Of a stretch of DNA of 23,326 nt, positions 6,803 to 13,997 are shown piece after piece; position 1 is the stretch's first letter; each line of letters starts with the position of its first letter. The notes beneath the pieces are model-generated. The model was given only the letters and a program-made list of their open reading frames with translations. It was not told where the DNA came from and did not search any database. A program made the translations under genes and the position numbers. Source of the stretch: Ruminococcaceae bacterium UBA866 (GTDB lineage Bacteria; Bacillota; Clostridia; Oscillospirales; Ruminococcaceae); contig DBGA01000012.1 in the NCBI GenBank assembly GCA_002295325.1, positions 5,928-29,253 of the forward strand, given 5' to 3'.

Positions 6803-8473
6803 TTGAAAAGAAAAATTTATATTTCTATGGCATCAGCTTCAATTGTCGTAATGCTATTGATGGCGGTTGCCTCACTCAGGATATATTATGGTTTTTTTGA
6901 AAGTCAGTTTAAATCGGATATGCGAATTGAAGCCAACCTAATTAAGCAAGGCTATGAGAATGCTAAGGATAGTTTTGTTTTTTTAGACGAAATTAGAGGG
7001 CTAAAGAAAGACATACGTGTATCCATTATTAAGTCAGACGGAACTGTCAGTTTTGATACCCATGCAGATGCAAATTCCTTGGGCAAACATCTAGACCGCC
7101 CTGAAATTCAATCGGCAATTTTAAACGGATATGGCGAGGATGTTCGTTACTCTAAAACGCTAGGGCAGAATACATATTACTATGCGTTAAAGCTTTCTGA
7201 CGATAATATTGTAAGGCTGTCTAATAACACACAAAGCATTATGTCTGTAATTATGGCGGTTCTTCCTTTAGTTGTGTTGCTTGTAGTAATCATTTTGATT
7301 GTGTGCTTGATAATTGCAAGAATGCTCACAAACATGGTTGTAAAGCCACTTGTTAAGCTTGGAGATAACCTTGATGATTTAAGTGATGACGCAAATTATG
7401 ATGAACTTAACCCATTTGTTGAAAAAATTGCAAAGCAAAACGCAACCATTACAAATCAACTTCAAAAGCTTACAAATGAACGAGATACCATTACAATGAT
7501 TATGGATAATATGCAAGAGGGGCTTGTTGTTTTAGGTAAAGATAGGCATATTCTTTCAGTTAACAAATCTGCTTTGTCTTTCTTAAACTCACATAAAATG
7601 AATTTTGTAGGACAAAACTTTATTGTGCTTACCCGTGAGGTAGCACTCATTTCTTCGATAGATGATGCACTTAGTGGAAACGCAAATGATGGTGTAATCA
7701 AAATTTCAGGCAAGAGTTACCACTATTTTTCAAATCCAGTTTATGAAAAAGAAATGATAAGTGGTGCAATTATGCTTTTGCTGGATGTAACACAAAGTCA
7801 AAAAGTGGAGAAGATGAGACAGGAGTTTTCTGCAAATGTTTCTCACGAGCTAAAAACCCCTCTGACAACAATATCTGGGTTTGCAGAGATGATACAAAAC
7901 GATATGGTACAGAGTAAAGAGGACTTGGCTCACTTTGCTTCCACAATTTATAAAGAGGCTAGCAGATTACTTTTCCTAATTGATGACATTATGCGTCTGT
8001 CTCAAATTGAGGAGCATATTGAAACGAAGACTGAACAGGTGAATTTGTTTGCTGTGGCACAAAGTGTTTGCAGCTCGCTAAAGTTAAAGGCTGATAGCAG
8101 AAATATTGCATTGAAGCTTGAGGGAGGAACTGCAATTATTACGGGCAACTCGAGTATGCTAGAGGAATTAATATACAACCTAACAGACAATGCAATAAAG
8201 TATAATAAGGAAAATGGCGAGGTTTGTATTAACGTTAAGCTAGAGGGTAAGACCAGTGTTTTAACCGTCTCTGATACAGGGATAGGAATACCCCAAAAGC
8301 ACCACCATCGCATTTTCGAAAGATTTTATCGAGTGGATAAATCCCGTTCTAAGTTAACCGGTGGAACAGGCTTAGGGCTTGCCATTGCAAAGCATATTAC
8401 AGAATACCATAATGGTAAGATTGAGTTTAGCAGTGAGGAAAACAAAGGCACAACAATTACGGTTAGAATATAA
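6803..8473 (+). CDS. phoR: PhoR-type sensor histidine kinase
   Basis: Membrane kinase partner of the preceding regulator, 556 residues. Order: TM1 (about 7-30), extracytoplasmic sensor of about 120 residues, TM2 (about 147-173), HAMP linker (about 174-225), PAS domain (about 228-330), HisKA with phospho-acceptor His348 in VSHELKTPLTT, and the HATPase_c domain with N-box Asn459/Asn463, G1 DTGIGIP (491-497) and G2 GGTGLGLAIAK (520-530). All catalytic boxes are intact. Start: TTG 6803 with AAGGTGG 12 nt upstream; a GGTG-GTCGT-CACC hairpin (6786-6798) covers that site, so translation may be damped relative to the regulator. Last gene of the pst operon, followed by a hairpin terminator. Confidence 0.9.
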   Translation: MKRKIYISMASASIVVMLLMAVASLRIYYGFFESQFKSDMRIEANLIKQGYENAKDSFVFLDEIRGLKKDIRVSIIKSDGTVSFDTHADANSLGKHLDRPEIQSAILNGYGEDVRYSKTLGQNTYYYALKLSDDNIVRLSNNTQSIMSVIMAVLPLVVLLVVIILIVCLIIARMLTNMVVKPLVKLGDNLDDLSDDANYDELNPFVEKIAKQNATITNQLQKLTNERDTITMIMDNMQEGLVVLGKDRHILSVNKSALSFLNSHKMNFVGQNFIVLTREVALISSIDDALSGNANDGVIKISGKSYHYFSNPVYEKEMISGAIMLLLDVTQSQKVEKMRQEFSANVSHELKTPLTTISGFAEMIQNDMVQSKEDLAHFASTIYKEASRLLFLIDDIMRLSQIEEHIETKTEQVNLFAVAQSVCSSLKLKADSRNIALKLEGGTAIITGNSSMLEELIYNLTDNAIKYNKENGEVCINVKLEGKTSVLTVSDTGIGIPQKHHHRIFERFYRVDKSRSKLTGGTGLGLAIAKHITEYHNGKIEFSSEENKGTTITVRI

Positions 8474-8515
8474 TTAAAAAATAGCTCTAACGCGTACCAT
8501 GCAAAAGGGTGTTTA

Positions 8516-8548
8516 AAGGGCATAATCGTTTCAAATGATTATGCCCTT
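8516..8548. terminator. Strong hairpin between the pst operon and the convergent GNAT gene
   Basis: AAGGGCATAATC (8516-8527) pairs perfectly with GATTATGCCCTT (8537-8548) over 12 bp with a 9-nt loop. It lies between the kinase stop (8473) and the convergent acetyltransferase stop (8571). The downstream tail on the plus strand is only moderately T-rich (GGTTTCATATTATA), so it is probably a bidirectional terminator of moderate strength. One arm resembles the repeats at 9350 and 9984. Confidence 0.7.
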
Positions 8549-8570
8549 GGTTTCATATTATATAAATAGT

Positions 8571-9308
8571 TTACTTTTCCATTAGTTCATATGTTACATA
8601 CGGATGAGAAAGATGATAACCAAGCTTCTCTGCTAAAGCAACAGAACGCAAATCATGAGCGTCCCAACTTGGATAAATATTTCTTTCCAAACATTCAAGT
8701 ATCAATTTTGCGCCACATACTGTTGCAAGCCCCTTGCGTCTATATTCGGGTTTTGTATCTATCTCAATTTCGATGCCACTATTATAAACTGCATAAGGTG
8801 AAGCCCCTGCCACCAATTCTCCTTGGTGTAATATTGCTACGCCTATTCCTCGATTTTGATAATCATTGTAGTCTTTAAACTGAGAGCACAAATCCACAGA
8901 CCATGTTTCTTTTTTTGCTAATTCAAATACTTCTTGGTCGAACAGCTTGAGTTCATAGCACTTATCAAGTGATTCTACGAATGAAGTTAGCTTTGCTTTG
9001 TCAAAAACACCTGATTCTTTTTTGATTGCATATCGCAATGTCTTGTTCACTCGTTTATCGAAAATACGCTCTATTAACGTTTCCCAAGCAGTGTCCTTTG
9101 GAATGAGTAGCTTTTCACCTTCAATAGCATTAAGCAGAGCAGTGCTTGGCTGGCCAGCTAAAAAGCAAAAGTCACCAACATCAATTATTGCAGAAGTGGG
9201 ATTTTTTTCGTCGTCTAAAAGCATATTTCCCATATGACCTTGTAAACACGACCATATCAACGCTTCTTCCCAACCACTAAATAGGGTTTCAACCTTGCTG
9301 TTATACAT
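8571..9308 (-). CDS. GNAT-family N-acetyltransferase
   Basis: About 245 residues in the two-part layout of the GNAT_acetyltran (PF12746-like) group: a divergent N-terminal half, then a C-terminal GNAT core. Motif A is EIEIDTKPEYRRKGLATVCG, whose RRKGLAT segment forms the acetyl-CoA pyrophosphate loop; motif B is WDAHDLRSVALAEKLGY. It should transfer an acetyl group from acetyl-CoA to an amine, substrate unknown. The frame is open to a TTG at 9332, but AGGG upstream is best spaced (8 nt) from ATG 9308; ATG 9314 is too close. Third gene of the minus-strand group led by the small membrane protein. Confidence 0.82.
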   Translation of the reverse strand: MYNSKVETLFSGWEEALIWSCLQGHMGNMLLDDEKNPTSAIIDVGDFCFLAGQPSTALLNAIEGEKLLIPKDTAWETLIERIFDKRVNKTLRYAIKKESGVFDKAKLTSFVESLDKCYELKLFDQEVFELAKKETWSVDLCSQFKDYNDYQNRGIGVAILHQGELVAGASPYAVYNSGIEIEIDTKPEYRRKGLATVCGAKLILECLERNIYPSWDAHDLRSVALAEKLGYHLSHPYVTYELMEK

Positions 9309-9349
9309 TCTCATTACCCTGCTTTCAACCAAATCGAATATAAATTATA

Positions 9350-9378
9350 TATAAAAACTAATGATGTCCTTGGTTTTG
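9350..9378. repeat. 29-bp direct repeat, copy 1
   Basis: This stretch matches 9984-10012 at 27 of 29 positions (TATAAAAACTAATGATG, then CCTTGG and TTTG, differing only T/C at two sites). It lies just past the stop of the HD-domain gene and upstream of the GNAT gene. Similarity continues weakly into the next dozen bases. Confidence 0.75.
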
Positions 9379-9385
9379 TTTATGC

Positions 9386-9955
9386 TTATTTCCCGTAGAT
9401 GCTATTTAATGCTGACGCATACTTCTCCTGATATATGACTTTGCTTTTGTCTGACAATTTATTAAAACTTCGTTTTAACTTGTTTGCAACAAAATCAATT
9501 CCGTCCTCAATGGAATAGTCCCGTTTTACATAAGCAAGATAGAACAAGGACGGGATACTGTCAAAGTGAGAAATTGCGTCAGCGTCGGCAACGCATATTT
9601 CCTCCGCTGTGCATTTATCTTGAATAACACTGCCTCGATGGTTCAAAATGCATTTTTGCACCAGTTCTGTTTTTTCGATAGGATAATCCATGCGTTGCAA
9701 AACCTCACCCGCCATTTTCGTGCCCCAAACGTGGTGTTCGTCATAGTATTCATAGTTTGTAATGGATGCAAAATCATGCAGCCATGCTGCAATAGTAACA
9801 ACTTCCGTATCCCCACCATATTTTTCAGCTAAGAGAACCGCGTTTTTTACAACTGCCTTGATGTGATAATATATTCCTATGCCAAAAAAGTTATTGGAGC
9901 TTTCACACTTTTCTTTGACATCTTTTTTTAAAAAGCTGATAATATCTTCTCTCAC
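9386..9955 (-). CDS. HD-domain protein, putative metal-dependent phosphohydrolase
   Basis: 189 residues with the HD superfamily metal-binding pattern: His31, the His60-Asp61 pair in AAWLHDFASI, His75, His106 in ILNHRGS and Asp124/Asp126 in VADADAISHFD. The layout matches small HD proteins of the YedJ/uncharacterised hydrolase type, which cleave phosphoester bonds in nucleotides or related substrates; this substrate is unknown. It starts with GTG at 9955, preceded by AGGTG at good spacing. Downstream lies repeat copy 1 and upstream repeat copy 2. Probably co-transcribed with the membrane protein and the acetyltransferase. Confidence 0.83.
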   Translation of the reverse strand: MREDIISFLKKDVKEKCESSNNFFGIGIYYHIKAVVKNAVLLAEKYGGDTEVVTIAAWLHDFASITNYEYYDEHHVWGTKMAGEVLQRMDYPIEKTELVQKCILNHRGSVIQDKCTAEEICVADADAISHFDSIPSLFYLAYVKRDYSIEDGIDFVANKLKRSFNKLSDKSKVIYQEKYASALNSIYGK

Positions 9956-9983
9956 TTCTACACCTCACATTATGTAAATCATC

Positions 9984-10012
9984 TATAAAAACTAATGATG
10001 CCCTTGGCTTTG
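9984..10012. repeat. 29-bp direct repeat, copy 2
   Basis: Near-identical partner of 9350-9378 (two C/T differences). It lies after the stop of the small membrane protein gene and about 30 bp upstream of the HD-domain gene start. The core AATGAT..GCCCTTGG is also found at 8534-8549 in the hairpin downstream of the third gene of the group. Confidence 0.75.
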
Positions 10013-10049
10013 CATTATGGTTATTAGCCTTATATGTGATAACCAAAAA

Positions 10050-10367
10050 TTATTTTGCTGATTTCCTCTTGTAGAATACAAAACCACAACATAATATATA
10101 AAAAGTCGTAACAATAATACCAAGCGGCAATTCTATAGGGAAGATTTGCCCCGTGTCTTTGGTACTCATATATATCAAATGAATTCCGGGTAACAATCCT
10201 AAAAACCCGCCCCAAAACCTGCCCTTAGACAACAAAACGCCGCTTGCTATAAACAAGGCAATCCAAGCATATATAATAGGCGAAACAGAAAGCCCTGCAC
10301 CAATTATTATAAATCCATAAAAGAGAGTAAATATAATTGCTGGGATGAAATACACAATTTTTTTCAA
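10050..10367 (-). CDS. Small integral membrane protein, unknown function
   Basis: About 105 residues, with hydrophobic segments near residues 4-25, 27-45, 52-66 and 80-98, so probably four membrane helices, ending in a Lys/Arg-rich tail (FYKRKSAK) that is probably cytoplasmic. No motif I recognise. The open frame extends to a TTG at 10385, but that overlaps the ribosome binding site GGAGG; TTG 10367 lies 8 nt after it and is the likely start. First gene behind a good minus-strand promoter (10409-10437), followed by the HD and GNAT genes. Confidence 0.72.
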   Translation of the reverse strand: MKKIVYFIPAIIFTLFYGFIIIGAGLSVSPIIYAWIALFIASGVLLSKGRFWGGFLGLLPGIHLIYMSTKDTGQIFPIELPLGIIVTTFYILCCGFVFYKRKSAK

Positions 10368-10408
10368 TTTTATATCCTCCGTCAACTATAAATTATTTAT
10401 TAAAGCAA

Positions 10409-10437
10409 ATTATAGCATAAGTTATATGCCAATTCAA
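10409..10437 (-). promoter_or_regulatory. Promoter of the small membrane protein/HD/GNAT group
   Basis: On the minus strand, TTGAAT (10432-10437) and TATAAT (10409-10414) are separated by exactly 17 bp. The -10 is perfect and the -35 matches 4 of 6. It points at the gene starting at 10367, leaving a leader of roughly 35 nt. Confidence 0.75.
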
Positions 10438-10496
10438 TATTTTGCTAAGTAAATTGAGGATAATTTATACCGCTATAATTTTGTTATTTCAATTAC

Positions 10497-10525
10497 TTGA
10501 CAAATGTGTAAAACAAACCTATAAT
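10497..10525 (+). promoter_or_regulatory. Promoter of the alaS T-box leader
   Basis: Perfect TTGACA (10497-10502) and TATAAT (10520-10525) with a 17-bp spacer. The predicted start is near 10532, at the beginning of the T-box leader. A consensus promoter is expected where control is by antitermination. Confidence 0.9.
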
Positions 10526-10531
10526 GAAATT

Positions 10532-10771
10532 ATATGTTAAAAGCTGTGAAAAGAATGTTTTTACAAGCTTCCTTTTAAGAGATAGGGCGGTTGGTGAAAG
10601 CCCCAAAGGAAATGTTAAAATGCTATCTTTGAGCCTACTTGCGAAAGCTTGTGCGTAATCCCTGCGTTAAAGGGTGTTTAAGTGGCAATGTGAGTGTATC
10701 ATATTGCAATTTGGGTGGTACCACGGAATTTTACTTCGTCCCTTGATTTTATCAAGGCACGAAGTTTTTTT
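10532..10771 (+). promoter_or_regulatory. T-box riboswitch sensing uncharged tRNA-Ala, upstream of alaS
   Basis: The T-box sequence GGGTGGTACCACGG is at 10713-10726; its TGGT can pair with the ACCA end of tRNA-Ala (discriminator A). Stem I can close through ACAAGCTT (10563-10570) with AAGCTTGT (10645-10652). Its apical part is GGGC..GCCC (10585-10603), with the typical GGTTGGTGAAAG loop. The likely specifier is GCT (10622-10624), an alanine codon, followed by ATCTTTGAG as in known T-boxes. A stem III candidate is GCAATGTGA with TCATATTGC. An antiterminator (about 10713-10742) and the terminator below are mutually exclusive. Uncharged tRNA-Ala should permit read-through into alaS. Confidence 0.92.
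10733..10771 (+). terminator. Regulated terminator of the alaS T-box
   Basis: ACTTCGT-C-CCTTGAT (10733-10747) pairs with ATCAAGG-C-ACGAAGT (10751-10765) around a TTT loop, with one internal C/C mismatch, followed by a run of seven T (10765-10771). Its 5' arm overlaps the 3' part of the antiterminator. Confidence 0.9.
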
Positions 10772-10908
10772 ATTTGGAGCATATTGCTCCACTCATATCG
10801 CGAATCAATATTGCTAAACAATTTATTTTAGTTCTCGCGAACTACTTTTAGATGTATTTTTATTTTAAATTTTGTGCCGACGTAAATCGGCAGAATGGAG
10901 TATCAACT
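10772..10908 (+). other. Long leader between the T-box terminator and alaS with three small hairpins
   Basis: 137 bp with no credible gene. It contains TGGAGCA-TAT-TGCTCCA (10775-10791), AGTTC-TCGC-GAACT (10830-10843) and GCCGA-CGTAAA-TCGGC (10876-10891); the last ends four bases before the alaS ribosome binding site ATGGAG (10895-10900). They may tune translation or mRNA stability; function is unproven. Confidence 0.45.
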
Positions 10909-13563
10909 ATGAAATGGACAGGACTTAATGAACTAAGAGAGCGTTATTTGGCTTTCTTTGAGGAAAAAGGACACTTAAGATTGCCAAGCTTTCCGCTTGT
11001 TCCAATCAACGACAACAGCCTATTTTTGATTAACTCAGGAATGGCACCAATGAAAAAATTCTTTTTGGGACAAGAAACTCCGCCCTCAAAAAGGGTTACT
11101 ACCTGCCAGAAATGTATTAGAACCCCTGATATTGAGAACGTAGGTAAAACTGCTCGTCACGGAACCTACTTTGAGATGCTGGGCAACTTCTCGTTTGGAG
11201 ATTATTTTAAGCATGAAGCAACTAGATGGGCATGGGAATTTTGCACAGAGGTTATGGAGCTTCCTGTGGATAGAATATGGGTATCTATTTATTTAGATGA
11301 TGATGAAACCTTTGACATATGGACAAAAGAGGTTGGCGTTTCTGCTGACCATATCGTAAGAATGGGCAAAGAGGATAACTTTTGGGAGCATGGAACAGGC
11401 CCTTGTGGACCTTGTTCTGAGCTATACTTTGACCGTGGCATAGAAAAAGGCTGTGGCTCACCCGATTGTAAAGTAGGTTGCGAGTGCGACCGTTTTGTTG
11501 AATTCTGGAACTTGGTTTTCAGTCAATTTGACTCTAATGGAGCAGGTGTATATACACCGCTTGCTCACCCAAATATTGATACTGGTATGGGGCTTGAGCG
11601 TCTAGCTTGCATTATGCAAGAGGTTGACAACTTGTTTGAAGTTGACACCATGCAAAAAATTATGAAACACATTAGCGATATTGCTGGTGTGACATATAAG
11701 GACGATGCTAAGGCAGACGTTTCCCTACGTGTTATCACAGACCATATTCGTAGTACAACCTTTATGATTGCTGATGGTGTTATTCCTTCTAACGAGGGAA
11801 GAGGCTATGTATTACGCCGTTTGCTCAGACGTGCAGCTCGTCATGGTAGATTACTCGGTATTACGGGTGTGTTCCTTTCTGATGTGGTTGACACTGTGAT
11901 ACAAGAGAACAAGTCTGTTTTCCCAGAGCTTGTTGAAAAGGCACAATATATCAAGAAAATGGTTAAGAGTGAAGAAGACAGCTTTGCAAAAACTGTTGGT
12001 AAGGGTTTTGAACTTCTAAACCAAATTATCGATAACATACAAACGAATATATTATCGTGTGAGGCTCATATCCTTTCAGGGCAAGATGCGTTTAAACTTT
12101 ATGATACCTATGGTTTCCCTATTGATTTAACAAAAGAAATTATAGCAGAAAAAAATATCACAGTTGACGAGAACGAGTTTGTTCGCTTGATGAATGAGCA
12201 AAGAGTTCGTGCAAGAAATGCAAGAGCAACAGGCGATGCTTTTGGTTGCAATGAAGACAGTTTTGATCTATGTGACGTTAAAACTGAATTTGTTGGCTAT
12301 GAAACTCTTGAGTGTGAGGCTACCGTGCTTGCAATCGTGCATGAGGGCGAGCGCCAAGAAACTGCGATTTCACCTCAAAGGGTGACCATTGTAACAGACA
12401 AAACACCTTTCTATGCTGAAAGTGGTGGGCAGGTTTGCGATAAAGGGCAAATTATAACTGACAACTGTACTATAAATGTTTATGATGTTAAAAATTCTTC
12501 TTCGGGAGATTTGATAATACATTCTTGTGAACTTGTTAAAGGACAGCTTAACGAGGGTGACAGGGTTAAACTGATTGTAGACAGCTCAATTAGAGGCGGA
12601 ACTGCAAGAAACCACACTGCTGCACATTCATTGCAATCTGCGCTAAGAAATGTTTTAGGTGAGCATGTTCACCAAGCAGGACAACTTGTTAATGATACTC
12701 GTATGCGTTTTGACTTTAGCCACTTTGAGGCAATGACTACAGAGCAAATCAAAGAGGTTGAACACCAAGTAAACAAGGTAATACTTGAAGGCATTGAAGT
12801 AAAACGATATGAGGCTGATATAGAAACTGCAAAATCAAAAGGTGCAATGGCTCTGTTTGGCGAAAAATACGGCAACATTGTGCGCGTATCTGAGGTAGGC
12901 GACTTCTCACTTGAACTTTGTGGTGGTACTCACGTTGACAATTCATCTAAGATTGGTTTATTTAAAATAGTTTCAGAAAGTTCTGTTGCTGCAGGGGTTA
13001 GACGTATTGAGGCAGTAACCGGCTATGGTGTACTTGATATGCTAGAAAAGTCAACAGGTACTATTCTTGAGGCATCAAGTGAGCTTAAAATTACAAATTC
13101 AAGCGAGCTTGTAAACCGTTGTACCAAAGTTATGGCTGAAATCAAAGAAAAATCAAACGAGATTGACAAGCTATCACAACAGATTGCAGATTCTCGTATT
13201 GAGGGCTTATTTGAGAATGTTCAAGAGGTTTGCGGTGTTAAGCTTATCGCTGCAATGATGAGTGGAACAAAGACTGAAAGTCTTCGTATTTTAGGCGACA
13301 AAATAAAAGACAAAGCACCGGATGCAGTTACACTTTTGGTTGGCATATATGAGGGCAAAGCAACAATGCTATGCGTTTGTGGCGAAGAGGCAGTTAAAAA
13401 AGGAGCTCACGCTGGTAAGATTGTTTCAAAAGCAGCAGCAATCACCGGTGGCAAGGGCGGAGGACGTCCTGAAGTTGCTATGGCTGGTGTCAATGATAAC
13501 TATAAAATTGACGAGGCTTTCGGTGCACTCAAGGATATTATTGCGGAAATAGTATGTAAGTAG
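10909..13563 (+). CDS. alaS: Alanyl-tRNA synthetase
   Basis: Charges tRNA-Ala with alanine and edits mischarged Ser/Gly. 884 residues, the usual length. N-terminal class II catalytic core with class II motif 1 around LRERYLAFFEEKGH, motif 2 around RHGTYFEMLGNFSFGDYFK and motif 3 GLERLA. An anticodon-independent tRNA-recognition helical region follows, then the editing domain with zinc ligands His569/His573 (HTAAH) and Cys671/His675 (CGGTH), and the C-terminal DHHA1 (C-Ala) domain with GGKGGGRPEVAMAG. The open frame extends to 10852, but ATG 10909 with ATGGAG 8 nt upstream gives the standard MKWTGLNELR start. Controlled by the T-box; the HIT gene follows after 12 bp. Confidence 0.97.
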   Translation: MKWTGLNELRERYLAFFEEKGHLRLPSFPLVPINDNSLFLINSGMAPMKKFFLGQETPPSKRVTTCQKCIRTPDIENVGKTARHGTYFEMLGNFSFGDYFKHEATRWAWEFCTEVMELPVDRIWVSIYLDDDETFDIWTKEVGVSADHIVRMGKEDNFWEHGTGPCGPCSELYFDRGIEKGCGSPDCKVGCECDRFVEFWNLVFSQFDSNGAGVYTPLAHPNIDTGMGLERLACIMQEVDNLFEVDTMQKIMKHISDIAGVTYKDDAKADVSLRVITDHIRSTTFMIADGVIPSNEGRGYVLRRLLRRAARHGRLLGITGVFLSDVVDTVIQENKSVFPELVEKAQYIKKMVKSEEDSFAKTVGKGFELLNQIIDNIQTNILSCEAHILSGQDAFKLYDTYGFPIDLTKEIIAEKNITVDENEFVRLMNEQRVRARNARATGDAFGCNEDSFDLCDVKTEFVGYETLECEATVLAIVHEGERQETAISPQRVTIVTDKTPFYAESGGQVCDKGQIITDNCTINVYDVKNSSSGDLIIHSCELVKGQLNEGDRVKLIVDSSIRGGTARNHTAAHSLQSALRNVLGEHVHQAGQLVNDTRMRFDFSHFEAMTTEQIKEVEHQVNKVILEGIEVKRYEADIETAKSKGAMALFGEKYGNIVRVSEVGDFSLELCGGTHVDNSSKIGLFKIVSESSVAAGVRRIEAVTGYGVLDMLEKSTGTILEASSELKITNSSELVNRCTKVMAEIKEKSNEIDKLSQQIADSRIEGLFENVQEVCGVKLIAAMMSGTKTESLRILGDKIKDKAPDAVTLLVGIYEGKATMLCVCGEEAVKKGAHAGKIVSKAAAITGGKGGGRPEVAMAGVNDNYKIDEAFGALKDIIAEIVCK

Positions 13564-13575
13564 GGAGAATGTAGT

Positions 13576-13917
13576 ATGCAAGATTGCTTATTTTGTAAGA
13601 TAGTTGCTGGCTCAATTCCTAGCACAAAAGTTTATGAGGACGATATGGTTTTGGCTTTTAGAGATATCTCTCCACAAGCGCCAACCCATATACTTGTCAT
13701 TCCAAAAATCCATATTGAAAGCATGACAGATGTTAACGAAAAAAATGTGGGTGCTGTTGAACAGATTATGCGAGTGATACCTGTAATCGCCAAAGAGCAA
13801 AACCTAGACAATGGCTTTCGAGTTGTCACAAACGTTGGCGAAGACGGTAGACAATCTGTAAAACATTTGCATTTTCATATTCTGGGTGGCAAACAGCTTT
13901 CTGGAACAATGGGATAA
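13576..13917 (+). CDS. HIT-family protein (Hint-type nucleotide phosphoramidase/hydrolase)
   Basis: Cytoplasmic 113-residue protein of the histidine triad superfamily, full length. It has an N-terminal CLFCKI with a Cys4/Cys7 pair, the IPSTKVYEDD..AFRDI..QAPTHILVIPK core and the catalytic triad HLHFH (His97, His99, His101) followed by ILGG. Hint enzymes hydrolyse AMP-lysine or aminoacyl-adenylate-type phosphoramidates. Co-transcription with alaS (12 bp gap, good ribosome binding site GGGAG) fits removal of aminoacyl-AMP by-products, but that link is inference. Confidence 0.93.
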   Translation: MQDCLFCKIVAGSIPSTKVYEDDMVLAFRDISPQAPTHILVIPKIHIESMTDVNEKNVGAVEQIMRVIPVIAKEQNLDNGFRVVTNVGEDGRQSVKHLHFHILGGKQLSGTMG

Positions 13918-13997
13918 ATGAAGTATAAATAATATATAAATAGCATAGTTAAAATAAATTCTAAACACACCCGAGTGTGCGAAGGAGGTACAGCGTT

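Noticed and set aside
8591..8878. 95-codon plus-strand open frame opposite the GNAT gene
   Set aside because: The opposite strand carries a full acetyltransferase with conserved motifs; this frame is its shadow.
10019..10044. GGTTAT...ATAACC inverted repeat after the small membrane protein as a terminator
   Set aside because: Only 6 bp with a 14-nt loop and no T-run in either direction.
10030..10215. 61-codon minus-strand frame overlapping the small membrane protein
   Set aside because: It overlaps the membrane protein gene in another frame, lacks a ribosome binding site and has no coherent hydrophobic pattern.
13966..13979. CACAC-CCGA-GTGTG hairpin before comEC as a terminator
   Set aside because: Short 5-bp stem with no T-run; it lies beside the comEC ribosome binding site and is probably chance or minor.
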